Part shown: positions 27,946 to 36,878 of the stretch, piece by piece
Position numbering within the stretch: position 1 is the stretch's first letter
Layout of the letters: each line of letters begins with the position of its first letter
Origin: Paenibacillus sp. Soil750
GTDB lineage: Bacteria > Bacillota > Bacilli > Paenibacillales > NBRC-103111
Assembly: GCF_001428045.1 (NCBI RefSeq)
Contig: NZ_LMSD01000012.1
Coordinates: 882,735 to 946,734, forward strand
DNA length: 64,000 nucleotides
Direction: 5' to 3'
Notes under the pieces: model-generated
Database searches by the model: none
Told to the model about the DNA's origin: nothing
The model's input: only the letters and a program-made list of their open reading frames with translations
Position numbers and translations under genes: made by a program

Positions 27946-30252
27946 ATGAAATCTCTTCAACAAGCATTTGATGTTGTCGTTTGCGGTGGAGGCCTCGCCG
28001 GCTTTTGTGCCGCTGTGGCGTCGGCAAGGCATGGTGCAAAGACTTGCCTGATTCAAGATAGACCTGTTTTTGGAGGCAACAGCTCCTCAGAAATTCGCGT
28101 AACACCACATGGTGCGGCTGCCTTTCATGCCTATGGAAGAGAAACAGGGATTATCTCCGAACTGCTTATTGAAGAACGAGCTGTCAATCATGAGAAAATT
28201 CGCGAAAACGGTTGGACGAATAGCGTGTGGGATATGGTTATGTACGACATGGCTGTCAAAACGCCGAATCTGACTTTCCATTTGAATACCTCCGTAAACA
28301 ACGCACAAGTGACGGACGGTAAACTCACTTCGATAAAGGCTGTTATCGCAAATGCGGAGACTGAGCTTGAAATTAAAGGAAATGTCTTCATCGACTGTAC
28401 AGGCGACGGTGTCATTGCTGACATGGCAGGCTGCGAATGGCGTTGGGGCTCCGAGGGCCGAGAGGAGTTCAACGAACCTCATGCACCACTTGTTGCCAGC
28501 TCTGATACCATGGGAAACTCCATCCACTTCCGCGCCAAAGATATGGGACGTCCTGTACCATTCAAAGCACCTGACTGGGCAATCCATCACGAAGATGCTG
28601 ACTTTTTTTATAAGCAAGGTCGCACTTTCTATGACACAGAATCCGGATTTTGGTGGATTGAGATCGGTGTCCCTTACAACACGATTTATGATAATGAAAA
28701 TATTCGTCACGAGCTGACCCGACATACCCTCGGTATCTGGGATTGGATGAAAAATCGCGACCCGCTGCTGAAAGAACAAACGGCGAATCTTGCACTGGAT
28801 TGGATCGGTCAAGTTCCGGGTAAACGAGAGAGCCGCCGAATTATGGGCCGTTACTTCTTGACCGAACACGACATTCAAAAACGTACCGTATTCGAGGACG
28901 AAATCGCTTATGGCGGCTGGTTCGTCGATCTTCACACACCTGGCGGACTTCTGGCTCCTACTGCAGAACCAGCAAGTGCTGAAGGTTATAACGAAACGAG
29001 CGAATATGCCCAAAAAAGCTATTGTGGACCTTACGGTATACCCTTCCGCATCATGGTCAGCAAAGATATTAGCAACTTAATGATGGCGGGACGTAACGTC
29101 AGCGTTACCCATGCAGCTCTTGGAACCGTCCGTGTCATGTCAACGACAGCCCTGATGGGGCAAGCTGCAGGTACGGGTGCTGCTTATGCATTGAGCAACC
29201 AATTGAACCTGTCCGACTTGTCAGGCGAACATATCACACAAGTACAGCAAACGCTGCTCCGCGACGGCTGCTTCCTCCCTAATTATAAGAATGAGGATGC
29301 CAAGGATCTGGCTAAACAGGCAACGATTCGTGCCAGCAGTACTGCCTCTATTCATGGCGTCGGACCTGAGAGCCGCGATTACACATTCGGCTTCCGTTCG
29401 AAGGCTGAGCAAGAAGCTAGAAAGTACAAAGTGGAGCCGCTAACCTTCAAACGCGGGCAATGGATTGCCATCGAAAGAGGACGCATTGAAACCCTCTCTG
29501 TCTGCTTGAGCAATAACTCGAATCTTCCCCAACAGGTGTCAGCCAAAATAATTCCAGTAGATCACATTTGGGATTATCGGACAGACACGGGAGTCGTTTA
29601 TGCAGAAACGACTTTCACAGTTCCGGTAGGACAGCATATTTGGGTAGAATGGCCTTTAAATTGGCAGGACCCTTCGGTTGGCAGCCGTTACATTCAACTC
29701 CAACTAGGTGTTAATCCATCGGTAGAATGGCATTCGGCTAATCATATCCTGCCAGGCCACATTTCCGCTTTCGACATGGGCAGAGGGAAAATGCGTCGCT
29801 ATCTGAATGATGGCGGTACGCTCAGCTACCGGATAACACCAGCTCAGCAAAGCTATGGTGCAGTCAATGTGACTAGCGGTGTGACGCGTCCTCACCAATA
29901 CACCAATATGTGGATGTCCGATCCCGCGCAACCACTGCCACAATATGTGGAGCTGGAATGGGCGAATTCGCAAACGATTCGAGAAATTCATGCCACTTTC
30001 CCTGGGCATTTGCTTCAAGAGTACCACCGCTATGAGCCTTTCTATCGTGATCCTCAATGTCCGAAAGACTATACCATCGAGGCGTATATACAAGGGCAAT
30101 GGATTGCCATCTTGCATGTTGAAGGGAACTACCAACGGTTGGTTAAACATACATTGGATCAAGAAGTTCAGACTGATCGCATTCGCTTGACAGTTAAAGC
30201 AACGAATGGGGATTCCTCTGCAGCCATTTATGAGATTCGTTGCTATAGTTAA
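27946..30252 (+). CDS. FAD-dependent oxidoreductase with C-terminal beta-sandwich (FAD_oxidored family)
   Basis: A protein of about 768 residues. The first 430 residues form an FAD-binding oxidoreductase of the FAD_oxidored group: VVVCGGGLAGFCAAVASARHG binds the ADP part, then RPVFGGNSSSEIR, VFIDCTGDGVIADMAG, and MMAGRNVSVTHAALGTVRVMST close the site. The last 300 residues are beta-rich and end in a segment resembling a discoidin-like module. No signal peptide is present. I prefer the second ATG (27946), which is 8 nt after AGGAGG; the first (27940) is only 2 nt away. Substrates of this family are mostly unknown; many members lie in carbohydrate loci. It is a single gene controlled by the divergent LacI. 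Confidence 0.82.
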   Translation: MKSLQQAFDVVVCGGGLAGFCAAVASARHGAKTCLIQDRPVFGGNSSSEIRVTPHGAAAFHAYGRETGIISELLIEERAVNHEKIRENGWTNSVWDMVMYDMAVKTPNLTFHLNTSVNNAQVTDGKLTSIKAVIANAETELEIKGNVFIDCTGDGVIADMAGCEWRWGSEGREEFNEPHAPLVASSDTMGNSIHFRAKDMGRPVPFKAPDWAIHHEDADFFYKQGRTFYDTESGFWWIEIGVPYNTIYDNENIRHELTRHTLGIWDWMKNRDPLLKEQTANLALDWIGQVPGKRESRRIMGRYFLTEHDIQKRTVFEDEIAYGGWFVDLHTPGGLLAPTAEPASAEGYNETSEYAQKSYCGPYGIPFRIMVSKDISNLMMAGRNVSVTHAALGTVRVMSTTALMGQAAGTGAAYALSNQLNLSDLSGEHITQVQQTLLRDGCFLPNYKNEDAKDLAKQATIRASSTASIHGVGPESRDYTFGFRSKAEQEARKYKVEPLTFKRGQWIAIERGRIETLSVCLSNNSNLPQQVSAKIIPVDHIWDYRTDTGVVYAETTFTVPVGQHIWVEWPLNWQDPSVGSRYIQLQLGVNPSVEWHSANHILPGHISAFDMGRGKMRRYLNDGGTLSYRITPAQQSYGAVNVTSGVTRPHQYTNMWMSDPAQPLPQYVELEWANSQTIREIHATFPGHLLQEYHRYEPFYRDPQCPKDYTIEAYIQGQWIAILHVEGNYQRLVKHTLDQEVQTDRIRLTVKATNGDSSAAIYEIRCYS

Positions 30253-30260
30253 TTCCCAAC

Positions 30261-30293
30261 AAAAAAACTTGCTCATATTTTGAGCAAGTTTTT
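30261..30293. terminator. Bidirectional terminator between convergent genes
   Basis: AAAAAAACTTGCTC pairs with GAGCAAGTTTTT around a 7-nt loop. It lies 8 bp after the oxidoreductase stop and serves the response-regulator gene on the other strand as well. Confidence 0.85.
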
Positions 30294-30323
30294 CATGTTT
30301 ATATGTGACCATGCACCTGATGA

Positions 30324-31871
30324 TTACTTACTGCTTCTGTATTCCTTCGGTGACATTTGAAACTGCTGCTTGAATACATTCGTAAAATAATTCGGCTCAT
30401 CAAACCCAATAGCGCAAGCAATTTCAAATATTTTCATATCCGTATTCCTCAGAAGCAAGGCCGCTTTATCCATACGAACCCGGGTAACGAATCGTGTAAA
30501 ACTTTCTCCCGTTGTTTTTTTGAAAACAACACTGAAGTAGCTTGGATTTAAATGAATATGAGCAGCCACATCCGTCAATCGGCATTCCTCATTGTAGTGT
30601 TCCTCAATATATTTAATGGCCCGCTCAACCACATTATCACTTTTGGACGCTTGCCATTGATTGAATTGAAGCAGGAATTGCTTCACTTGCTGGGCTGCCC
30701 AATCCAACACCTCTTTCGGAGTCCAGTGGATCTGCGGCATTTCGTTCGGCAGCCTAGCCAGCGCATTCTGATCGTCAGGATCAAACTGCTTCTGAATAGT
30801 CCCGTGCATCGCAATAGACAATGACAACGCGCCAAGTCGCATCTCCTCAGGCGATGTGAGGCTTAGCTCCTGTATCACGCGATTCAACAGCACGTGCAGG
30901 CTGTCCTCTTGTCCCACTAGAATGGATGACATGAGCTGAACTTCCATCTCTCTGACCCTTGCCTGATTAAGGGACAGCATGATCCCCGATCCCGCTTCAC
31001 TTCCGCTTAAAGAAGGAAGCTTAATGGGATCTGAGACAGCCTCTTTTGTTAACAGATACAATTGTGCCAAGTCAATTGCGGGAGGCGCTACCCCCATGGA
31101 AACTATGCTTGTGCGAATTTTCAAATATTCAAAGGAGGCCGTTGGAATACTGCTTTGCAAAGTTTCCTTTACCTGATGTAGTCCAGCCACTAAGAGGAAT
31201 GTGTCATGTTCCACTAATAATAGGCGGGCTTCCAGACCCGCTCCTTTCACAAGCTCTTCCACAATGTTGGAGAAAGCAAATTGCAGCAAGCTCATGTCCC
31301 TTTTACCATTCGATCTATTCGCCATATCCTCATTATTCATATGCAATAACCACAATTCTTTACCAGACAACGCTTGGTTCAAGCCAGGCAATGTGCTCAT
31401 TTCATAAGGAAGGTCCAGTAATACCGCACGAAGCTCTTGATCTTGTTGCAGCTGTCTTTGCAAGAGTTGTTTCTGCTGATGCGCATACTTCTCATAGAAC
31501 CGTTCTGACGCTTTGTTCATGATCTGACGAACGTCTTCTTCCGTACACGGCTTGATCAGAATATCTAACGCTCCCAGCCTAACAGCGGCTTGTGCGTATT
31601 CGAAATTTTTGTATCCTGTCAAAATAATCACGATCATCTCCGGATAATTCTTCCGCAGATGCCCTACGAATTCGATACCATCCATAATGGGCATCCGAAT
31701 ATCCGTTAAGACCAAATCAGGTTGAAGCTCCTCAAGCAGTACCAAGGCGTCCTGCCCATTCCCCGCTTCACCGACCACTTGCCAGCCCAGCTCTCCACCT
31801 TGCAGCATCTTGACTAGCCCTTTTCTAAAATTCAACTGATCTTCGACAATCAACACTCTTCCACTTCTCAT
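30324..31871 (-). CDS. YesN-type response regulator with AraC DNA-binding domain
   Basis: A 515-residue response regulator. The receiver domain covers about residues 4-125, with the phospho-acceptor D57 in PDLVLTDIRMPIMDG and the conserved LIKPC lysine later. A long middle region of unclear fold follows, then a C-terminal AraC/XylS-type pair of helix-turn-helices (YIEEHYNEECRLTDVAAHI, FDEPNYFTNVFKQQF, SPKEYR). It overlaps the sensor kinase gene by 4 bp (ATGA), with AAGGAG 10 nt upstream. Such pairs usually control a neighbouring sugar importer, but none adjoins this one, so the target is not evident. Confidence 0.92.
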   Translation of the reverse strand: MRSGRVLIVEDQLNFRKGLVKMLQGGELGWQVVGEAGNGQDALVLLEELQPDLVLTDIRMPIMDGIEFVGHLRKNYPEMIVIILTGYKNFEYAQAAVRLGALDILIKPCTEEDVRQIMNKASERFYEKYAHQQKQLLQRQLQQDQELRAVLLDLPYEMSTLPGLNQALSGKELWLLHMNNEDMANRSNGKRDMSLLQFAFSNIVEELVKGAGLEARLLLVEHDTFLLVAGLHQVKETLQSSIPTASFEYLKIRTSIVSMGVAPPAIDLAQLYLLTKEAVSDPIKLPSLSGSEAGSGIMLSLNQARVREMEVQLMSSILVGQEDSLHVLLNRVIQELSLTSPEEMRLGALSLSIAMHGTIQKQFDPDDQNALARLPNEMPQIHWTPKEVLDWAAQQVKQFLLQFNQWQASKSDNVVERAIKYIEEHYNEECRLTDVAAHIHLNPSYFSVVFKKTTGESFTRFVTRVRMDKAALLLRNTDMKIFEIACAIGFDEPNYFTNVFKQQFQMSPKEYRSSK

Positions 31872-33664
31872 TCCAGTGTTCTCCTTTCATCATTCGTTAG
31901 AAGAGGCAGAATAAGACGCATGTTGGTTCCACTCCCCACGAGGCTTGAGATTTCCATGCGGAACGGAGGGCCATACACCAACTCAATCCTTCTCACAACA
32001 CTCCGTACACCTAGACTTTCTCGTCCATCCGTACGATGAGGCAAGGAAGAGCCCTGAACTCCCAATATTTGTGAAACAGCCCTCTCATCCATGCCACACC
32101 CATTATCGGTAACATCAATCTCAAGGAAGTCGTCGCGGCTGCTTGCCTTGATGATCAATACTTTATGTGAAACCATATTGCGAAAAGCATGCATAAATAC
32201 ATTCTCAACTAAGGGTTGAAGCAGTGAACGCATCACCTGCACGTCCATGACATCCTCATCTACTTGAATGATGGTTTCCAAATCCGTTTCAAACAGTTCC
32301 TTCTGTATCTTCAAATAGTTACGGATCTGCTGGAATTCTTCTTTTACGGTCGTCAGCGTTCGAACAGGCATCAAGGAATATTTGAGCATTTCCGAAATGG
32401 CAGCGATCAAGGCCGCAGTCTCCGTTTCATCTTGCAGATATAGCTTCCAATAAATTTCATTAAACATGTTGTGTAGAAAATGAGGATTTAATTGCGCTTG
32501 TAAAGCTTTAAGCTCCGCTTCTTTCTCACTTAATTGCGTGAGATATACTTCCTTAATTAACCGTCCGACCTGTTCGGCCATTGCATTAAAGCTTTCGCCC
32601 ATATAAGCTAACTCATCATGGGTCCGTATTTCGATACGTGCATCGAAATCACCCGAGCGAACCCTACGAAGTCCTAGCATTAAATCCTTAAGTGGACGGA
32701 GTAGATTCCCCGTGGAAAGTACGATTAAGACACTGGCAAGTAGAATACTAACCAAACCAGAGTAAACAATCATTCTGAATAAATCGCGACTTCTAGATTG
32801 AATCTCTGTTAACGAAGTTCCACTAACGAGCTTGAAATTGGTTACTTCGGATTCTCCTTGTACATACAAATGATGCTCCATTAATTGCGTTTGGTTCAAA
32901 TTCTGAAGCACTGTTAGTTGATCTACATGAACGGGCGAATTCGTAAATAACAGTTCTCTATTCTTATTAAACAAATATACTTGCCCTTGGCCTGCTTTAG
33001 TTAGCTCCTTCAGTGATCCCGAGAAGAAGGATTCATCGAAAGCCATAACAAGTACACCGTACGTCGTCAAACTACTATTTTTCATAAACCTTGCCACAAT
33101 AATCGTATTTCTATAACCGCTTGGCTCAATAGACGATGCTAATGGCACGCTAATCCACACGAGATCGCCAGAGGTATCGCTAATTTTGGAACGAATCACC
33201 TTGAATACATTTTCATCAGGGACATTAATGGCAGAAGTCGTATAGCTGAAATACGATGGATTCCCATTTAAGTCATATAGGTACATCCCTGTAATATACG
33301 GCGCATCTGATTTGAGTTGGTAGATCTGATCTTCGATTTGCTTCTTATCAAAATAACGCTCAAAGGCGTCGGAGCTTTCATTCAAATTAATGCGTGAAAT
33401 CAACTTTTCGATGGCTGGATTAAATACAACCGTTTGCGAAATACGAACAACTTCTTGCACCTTAAGGTCCAGCTTCGCTAGCGCTTCTTCATTCGTACTG
33501 GTAAATTGCTTACTGATCTCTTCCTCGAACAACGTTAAGTTATAACGATACGTTAAATACCCGGTCAAACAGAATGCCAATAAAATAATAATGGATAAAC
33601 TGAGAATAAGTTTCACCCTGAAGCTGCGATTAATCATAATTACATTTCGAATCCAGGCTAGCAT
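31868..33664 (-). CDS. YesM-type sensor histidine kinase
   Basis: A 598-residue membrane sensor kinase. It has one helix at about 17-38, an extracellular Cache-like domain (40-295), a second helix at about 298-318, a HAMP domain (about 318-372), then the His_kinase domain with the phospho-acceptor H395 in QLNPHFLHNMFNE, and a C-terminal ATPase domain (VENVFMHAF, DVTDNGCGMD). It signals to the response regulator encoded next. AAAGGGG lies about 8 nt before the chosen start, and a TATAAT box lies about 45 bp upstream. The extracellular domain suggests sensing of an external solute or its binding protein. Confidence 0.92.
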   Translation of the reverse strand: MLAWIRNVIMINRSFRVKLILSLSIIILLAFCLTGYLTYRYNLTLFEEEISKQFTSTNEEALAKLDLKVQEVVRISQTVVFNPAIEKLISRINLNESSDAFERYFDKKQIEDQIYQLKSDAPYITGMYLYDLNGNPSYFSYTTSAINVPDENVFKVIRSKISDTSGDLVWISVPLASSIEPSGYRNTIIVARFMKNSSLTTYGVLVMAFDESFFSGSLKELTKAGQGQVYLFNKNRELLFTNSPVHVDQLTVLQNLNQTQLMEHHLYVQGESEVTNFKLVSGTSLTEIQSRSRDLFRMIVYSGLVSILLASVLIVLSTGNLLRPLKDLMLGLRRVRSGDFDARIEIRTHDELAYMGESFNAMAEQVGRLIKEVYLTQLSEKEAELKALQAQLNPHFLHNMFNEIYWKLYLQDETETAALIAAISEMLKYSLMPVRTLTTVKEEFQQIRNYLKIQKELFETDLETIIQVDEDVMDVQVMRSLLQPLVENVFMHAFRNMVSHKVLIIKASSRDDFLEIDVTDNGCGMDERAVSQILGVQGSSLPHRTDGRESLGVRSVVRRIELVYGPPFRMEISSLVGSGTNMRLILPLLTNDERRTLE

Positions 33665-33766
33665 CTCATTTACCCCTTTGCTTATTAATGACCGAGCCTT
33701 AAACGATATTATAACAACATTAATCGCTTTCCCGCTAATTTTTTAGTTTCAGAACCAAAACAAAGC

Positions 33767-33805
33767 AAAAACCGATGTTCCCAAGTTAAGGGTCATCGGT
33801 CTTTT
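33767..33805. terminator. Terminator of the efflux operon (CCGATG/CATCGG type)
   Basis: ACCGATG and CATCGGT form the outer stem around a variable inner CCC/GGG part, flanked by AAAAA and CTTTT. It is one of four similar hairpins in the window (also 40215, 44669 and 53707). Confidence 0.8.
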
Positions 33806-33813
33806 ACATCTAA

Positions 33814-35565
33814 CTATTGTTTGAAAGTGGTCAACAACCGCTTAACGGACTCACCATATTCGTTCGTGAACGTCTCAAATACTTTGACCTGAATTGGGAA
33901 ATCAAGTTGGTTGGATCTTGCGTTTAAATCTATTGTGTTAGTTCCATTGTACAAACGGCCTTCGCCTGACAAGGCTTGAACTGATTTTCCAACAGGATTT
34001 CCAACATTATCGAATAATTCGAATGAGAGCCTACTATTAAACTTATCCACCGTAACTTGCTTATCTGGCTTCATACTTAGATCTAGCTTCAGCTTATAAT
34101 CATAACTCATATTGGCTTGGAAAATAGCTGAAATCGTCCAATCTTTGATGGTGATTTCATAGGGATACACGTTTAGTACTTTACTCGTCAGGTCATTTTT
34201 CTGAACAGGTACCTTGGCCGAGGCAAGAAGTGATTTATACGATATGTCTCCATTAGATTGTTGACTGTAGAGGTTCATTTTAAGACCTTCACCTGTCTCC
34301 GAAGCTGGAAGTGCATACGAATAGCTGACGACATAGGAAGCATTAGGAACAACACTTAGTGCTGTAGCTTCCTGTCTTCTTCCTCCATAAGCATAACCAT
34401 CTAAACTAACAAGCTCCGTTTGAATAGCTGGAATTGGGATCGGACGGTCACTATTGTTCGTCAATTTAAACTTTGCCACTGCCGTATTGAAGCCATCATC
34501 TTCATTACTTGTTACATGTAATTCGACCAATGAAAGATCAACATTAGAAGGCACGAATTTATTCGTTGCATCTAGCCTAACTGGCGTACCTAATGTATAT
34601 TCGGGGGCTGGGATGACTCCCTGCGTCACAGCATCTGTAGGAAGAAGAATATTGACACGACCTACCCGGTAGGTGTCTTCAAGGAACTTACCTTCACCCA
34701 ATGAAACAGCAAAACTCTCTGGTGTGACTACATTCAGGCTGGTGAATTCCGTATCCAGCTCTGTTGGAATGACGATATGGATATATCGCTTCTCACCGGG
34801 ATCTAGCGTAACTGCAGCTTCGGCACGACTACCGGAATAAACCTTACTTTCTGACTTTCCATCAATCCCAAAATTAGGTACAGTCTGACGTTCTTTGGTT
34901 GCATTTACGACTTGAATTTGAACTACCGTGGAAACGCCTTTCGCTGTAATTTCCTTATGAATGTCTACAGGAATGAAGCCAAGTGGTGAGCGCGATGATG
35001 GTAAGGTAAAGGCTTCTCCCCATTTAAGAATAGCAGATGATTTCGAGATGGTACTGTCACTGCCGTTCCATACGATACCAGCATCAACAGGGATAGTTAG
35101 CAGTGTTGTTTCTTTTTTCGGATACACGTCCATATCCACATCTATAAAGTTGAGGCTCGTTAGATCAACATCGTCACTCCGTTCAACTATCGACAGGTAG
35201 CTAAGCTCCAGCTGACTCTTGGGTTGAATGGACTTCGGATTTTTGGCACTAGGCTGCAGTATATATTCAATACCGTCTGCCATCAGAACCCGTAGTTCAA
35301 AGTCAGGTATACGCGTGATTTTATCGCTCGTATTTCTAATGCGAAGGACTGTACCTAACTTAGTGGAATCCGATTCATGCTCATTGAGCATGCTTTTTAT
35401 TTCAACCTCAACTTTATTGGAAAGCGCGTAGCTAACATTCGTGCTTGCTGCAGCTAGTGCTGACAAGTTCTGACCATCCGCAGCCCATGCGGGTAATGAT
35501 GCTGTAGATAAAAGGACAGCTGATAGAACAAGAGTAGCTAGAGATCTCTTCATCTTGATATTCAC
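33814..35565 (-). CDS. Unknown exported protein of the RND efflux operon
   Basis: I do not recognise this 583-residue protein. A clear signal peptide ends in SLPAWAA near residue 28. The mature part is beta-rich with several repeated Ig-like stretches. Three segments share a pattern of strands ending in a phrase on scaling or default, for example VLRIRNTSDKITRIPDFEL, VQIQVVNATKERQTVPNFG and AKFKLTNNSDRPIPIPAIQ, about 130 to 180 residues apart, so it looks like three or more tandem domains. It has no transmembrane anchor after the signal. It lies 27 bp after the adaptor gene in the pump operon, so a role as an extracellular partner of the pump is inferred from position only. Confidence 0.8.
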   Translation of the reverse strand: MNIKMKRSLATLVLSAVLLSTASLPAWAADGQNLSALAAASTNVSYALSNKVEVEIKSMLNEHESDSTKLGTVLRIRNTSDKITRIPDFELRVLMADGIEYILQPSAKNPKSIQPKSQLELSYLSIVERSDDVDLTSLNFIDVDMDVYPKKETTLLTIPVDAGIVWNGSDSTISKSSAILKWGEAFTLPSSRSPLGFIPVDIHKEITAKGVSTVVQIQVVNATKERQTVPNFGIDGKSESKVYSGSRAEAAVTLDPGEKRYIHIVIPTELDTEFTSLNVVTPESFAVSLGEGKFLEDTYRVGRVNILLPTDAVTQGVIPAPEYTLGTPVRLDATNKFVPSNVDLSLVELHVTSNEDDGFNTAVAKFKLTNNSDRPIPIPAIQTELVSLDGYAYGGRRQEATALSVVPNASYVVSYSYALPASETGEGLKMNLYSQQSNGDISYKSLLASAKVPVQKNDLTSKVLNVYPYEITIKDWTISAIFQANMSYDYKLKLDLSMKPDKQVTVDKFNSRLSFELFDNVGNPVGKSVQALSGEGRLYNGTNTIDLNARSNQLDFPIQVKVFETFTNEYGESVKRLLTTFKQ

Positions 35566-35592
35566 TTATGTCTCCTCCTCATAATTATTAGG

Positions 35593-36852
35593 TTAGTTAC
35601 TTACTTTTACCGTGTCTTGATCTTTCAGTTGATGTTGTCCGGAAATTACCAGAATCTCTCCTTCTTTGACCCCAGAAATAACTTCCTGATTCGTCTCATT
35701 CAAACGACCAAGTTCAAGTTTACGCTTTTGTACCTTATCGCCGCTTACGACATAAACAAAGTTATTTCCGCCTTCACGAACGATGCTAAGGCTTGGAATA
35801 ACAGGCACGTTTTGTTCATCTTCTTTGGTTAGTTCCACTTGTGCCTTCGATCCTGGTTTCAGCTTGCCCTCCGGATTCGGGACTTCCAATTCCAGATCAT
35901 AAGCTTTGGATTGTCCATTAATAACATCCGATAAGTAGGTTACTTTGGCTCCGGCTTTCGTCGTTACGCCAGGAATGTAGAATGTCAATTCACTCTTACC
36001 TCTAACAAGATTAGCTGACTCTTCACTAAGTTGGGATTTGATTTTAACTGGATTCGTCTGTTGAACTTCCCCTACGCGACCGCCTGGCGCTACTGTCTGA
36101 CCGACCGTCACATTGAGATCCGTCAGCACACCGGAAGCTGGTGCTTTTACCTCCAGATTGCTCAGAGCCCTCTCGATATTCTTCGCATTTACTTGCGCTG
36201 ATTCTAAACTGGACTGCGCTTGTGCCAGCGAATTCGTCTCTTGCATGGTTTTCAGCGATCTACGTTCGCTGGCCAGATCTTTTTTGGAATTGTTTAGCTT
36301 CGTTTCCATCTGTTCTAAATCGGATTTCGCTGCTGTTCCTAGATCGTATTCATTGTGAACCCTGCTGTAAGCCTTCTCTAGGTCACTAACCGCGCTCTCC
36401 ATCTTAGCAACACGGTCTTTGGCATCTTCGATACCATTCGATGTATTTTGCTTAGCCGCTGTAAGTCCAGCCTGTGCTCCTTTGATACTTACTGCATTCA
36501 GATCTTTTTGTATCAGCACATCCGTTGGATCCAATCGGAAAAGCACTTCGCCTTTCTCTACGATATCTCCACGTTTTTTCAGGATTTCAACAACTTCGCC
36601 ACCGGACTTGGCAATAATATCTAATTGAACGGATGATACGACATCACCCACTTGTTCTAGAGGTTCACCAATCTTTTGCTTTGTGACTTTTGCCGTTTTC
36701 ACTACCTTATCCCCTTGCTGGGCAGCTGTTGTTGCCGCAGGGCTTACTGCTGGTGTTGAGGAACATCCTACGGCTATCGCCGCGCTAAGCGCGAGGACAC
36801 CGAATATCTTGGTGCTCTGTTTGATCATAAACAACTGACGTTTCATATTCAT
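35593..36852 (-). CDS. RND efflux pump membrane-fusion lipoprotein (HlyD/AcrA type)
   Basis: A 419-residue periplasmic-adaptor-type protein. The lipobox AIAVGCSS near residue 30 predicts lipid anchoring on the outer face of the membrane. The AcrA layout is complete: a biotinyl-lipoyl half (GGEVVEILKKRGDIVEKGEVLFRLD), a long coiled-coil hairpin (about 125-235), the second lipoyl half (SGVLTDLNVTVGQTVAPGG), a beta-barrel and a membrane-proximal domain. It starts 26 bp after the pump gene. In Gram-positives without an outer membrane such proteins probably stabilise the pump or guide substrate across the wall. Confidence 0.92.
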   Translation of the reverse strand: MNMKRQLFMIKQSTKIFGVLALSAAIAVGCSSTPAVSPAATTAAQQGDKVVKTAKVTKQKIGEPLEQVGDVVSSVQLDIIAKSGGEVVEILKKRGDIVEKGEVLFRLDPTDVLIQKDLNAVSIKGAQAGLTAAKQNTSNGIEDAKDRVAKMESAVSDLEKAYSRVHNEYDLGTAAKSDLEQMETKLNNSKKDLASERRSLKTMQETNSLAQAQSSLESAQVNAKNIERALSNLEVKAPASGVLTDLNVTVGQTVAPGGRVGEVQQTNPVKIKSQLSEESANLVRGKSELTFYIPGVTTKAGAKVTYLSDVINGQSKAYDLELEVPNPEGKLKPGSKAQVELTKEDEQNVPVIPSLSIVREGGNNFVYVVSGDKVQKRKLELGRLNETNQEVISGVKEGEILVISGQHQLKDQDTVKVSN

Positions 36853-36878
36853 TTTCCCCTTTTCCCCGATATAGATGA

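Noticed and set aside
28087..29013. A 308-codon open frame on the minus strand inside the FAD oxidoreductase gene
   Set aside because: It is opposite well-conserved FAD-binding sequence and its translation looks random, rich in Cys and Phe without structure.
33722..33736. A cre-like sequence (GGGAAAGCGATTAAT, minus strand) before the first sensor kinase
   Set aside because: Three fixed positions of the CcpA consensus fail, including the leading T and the trailing C.
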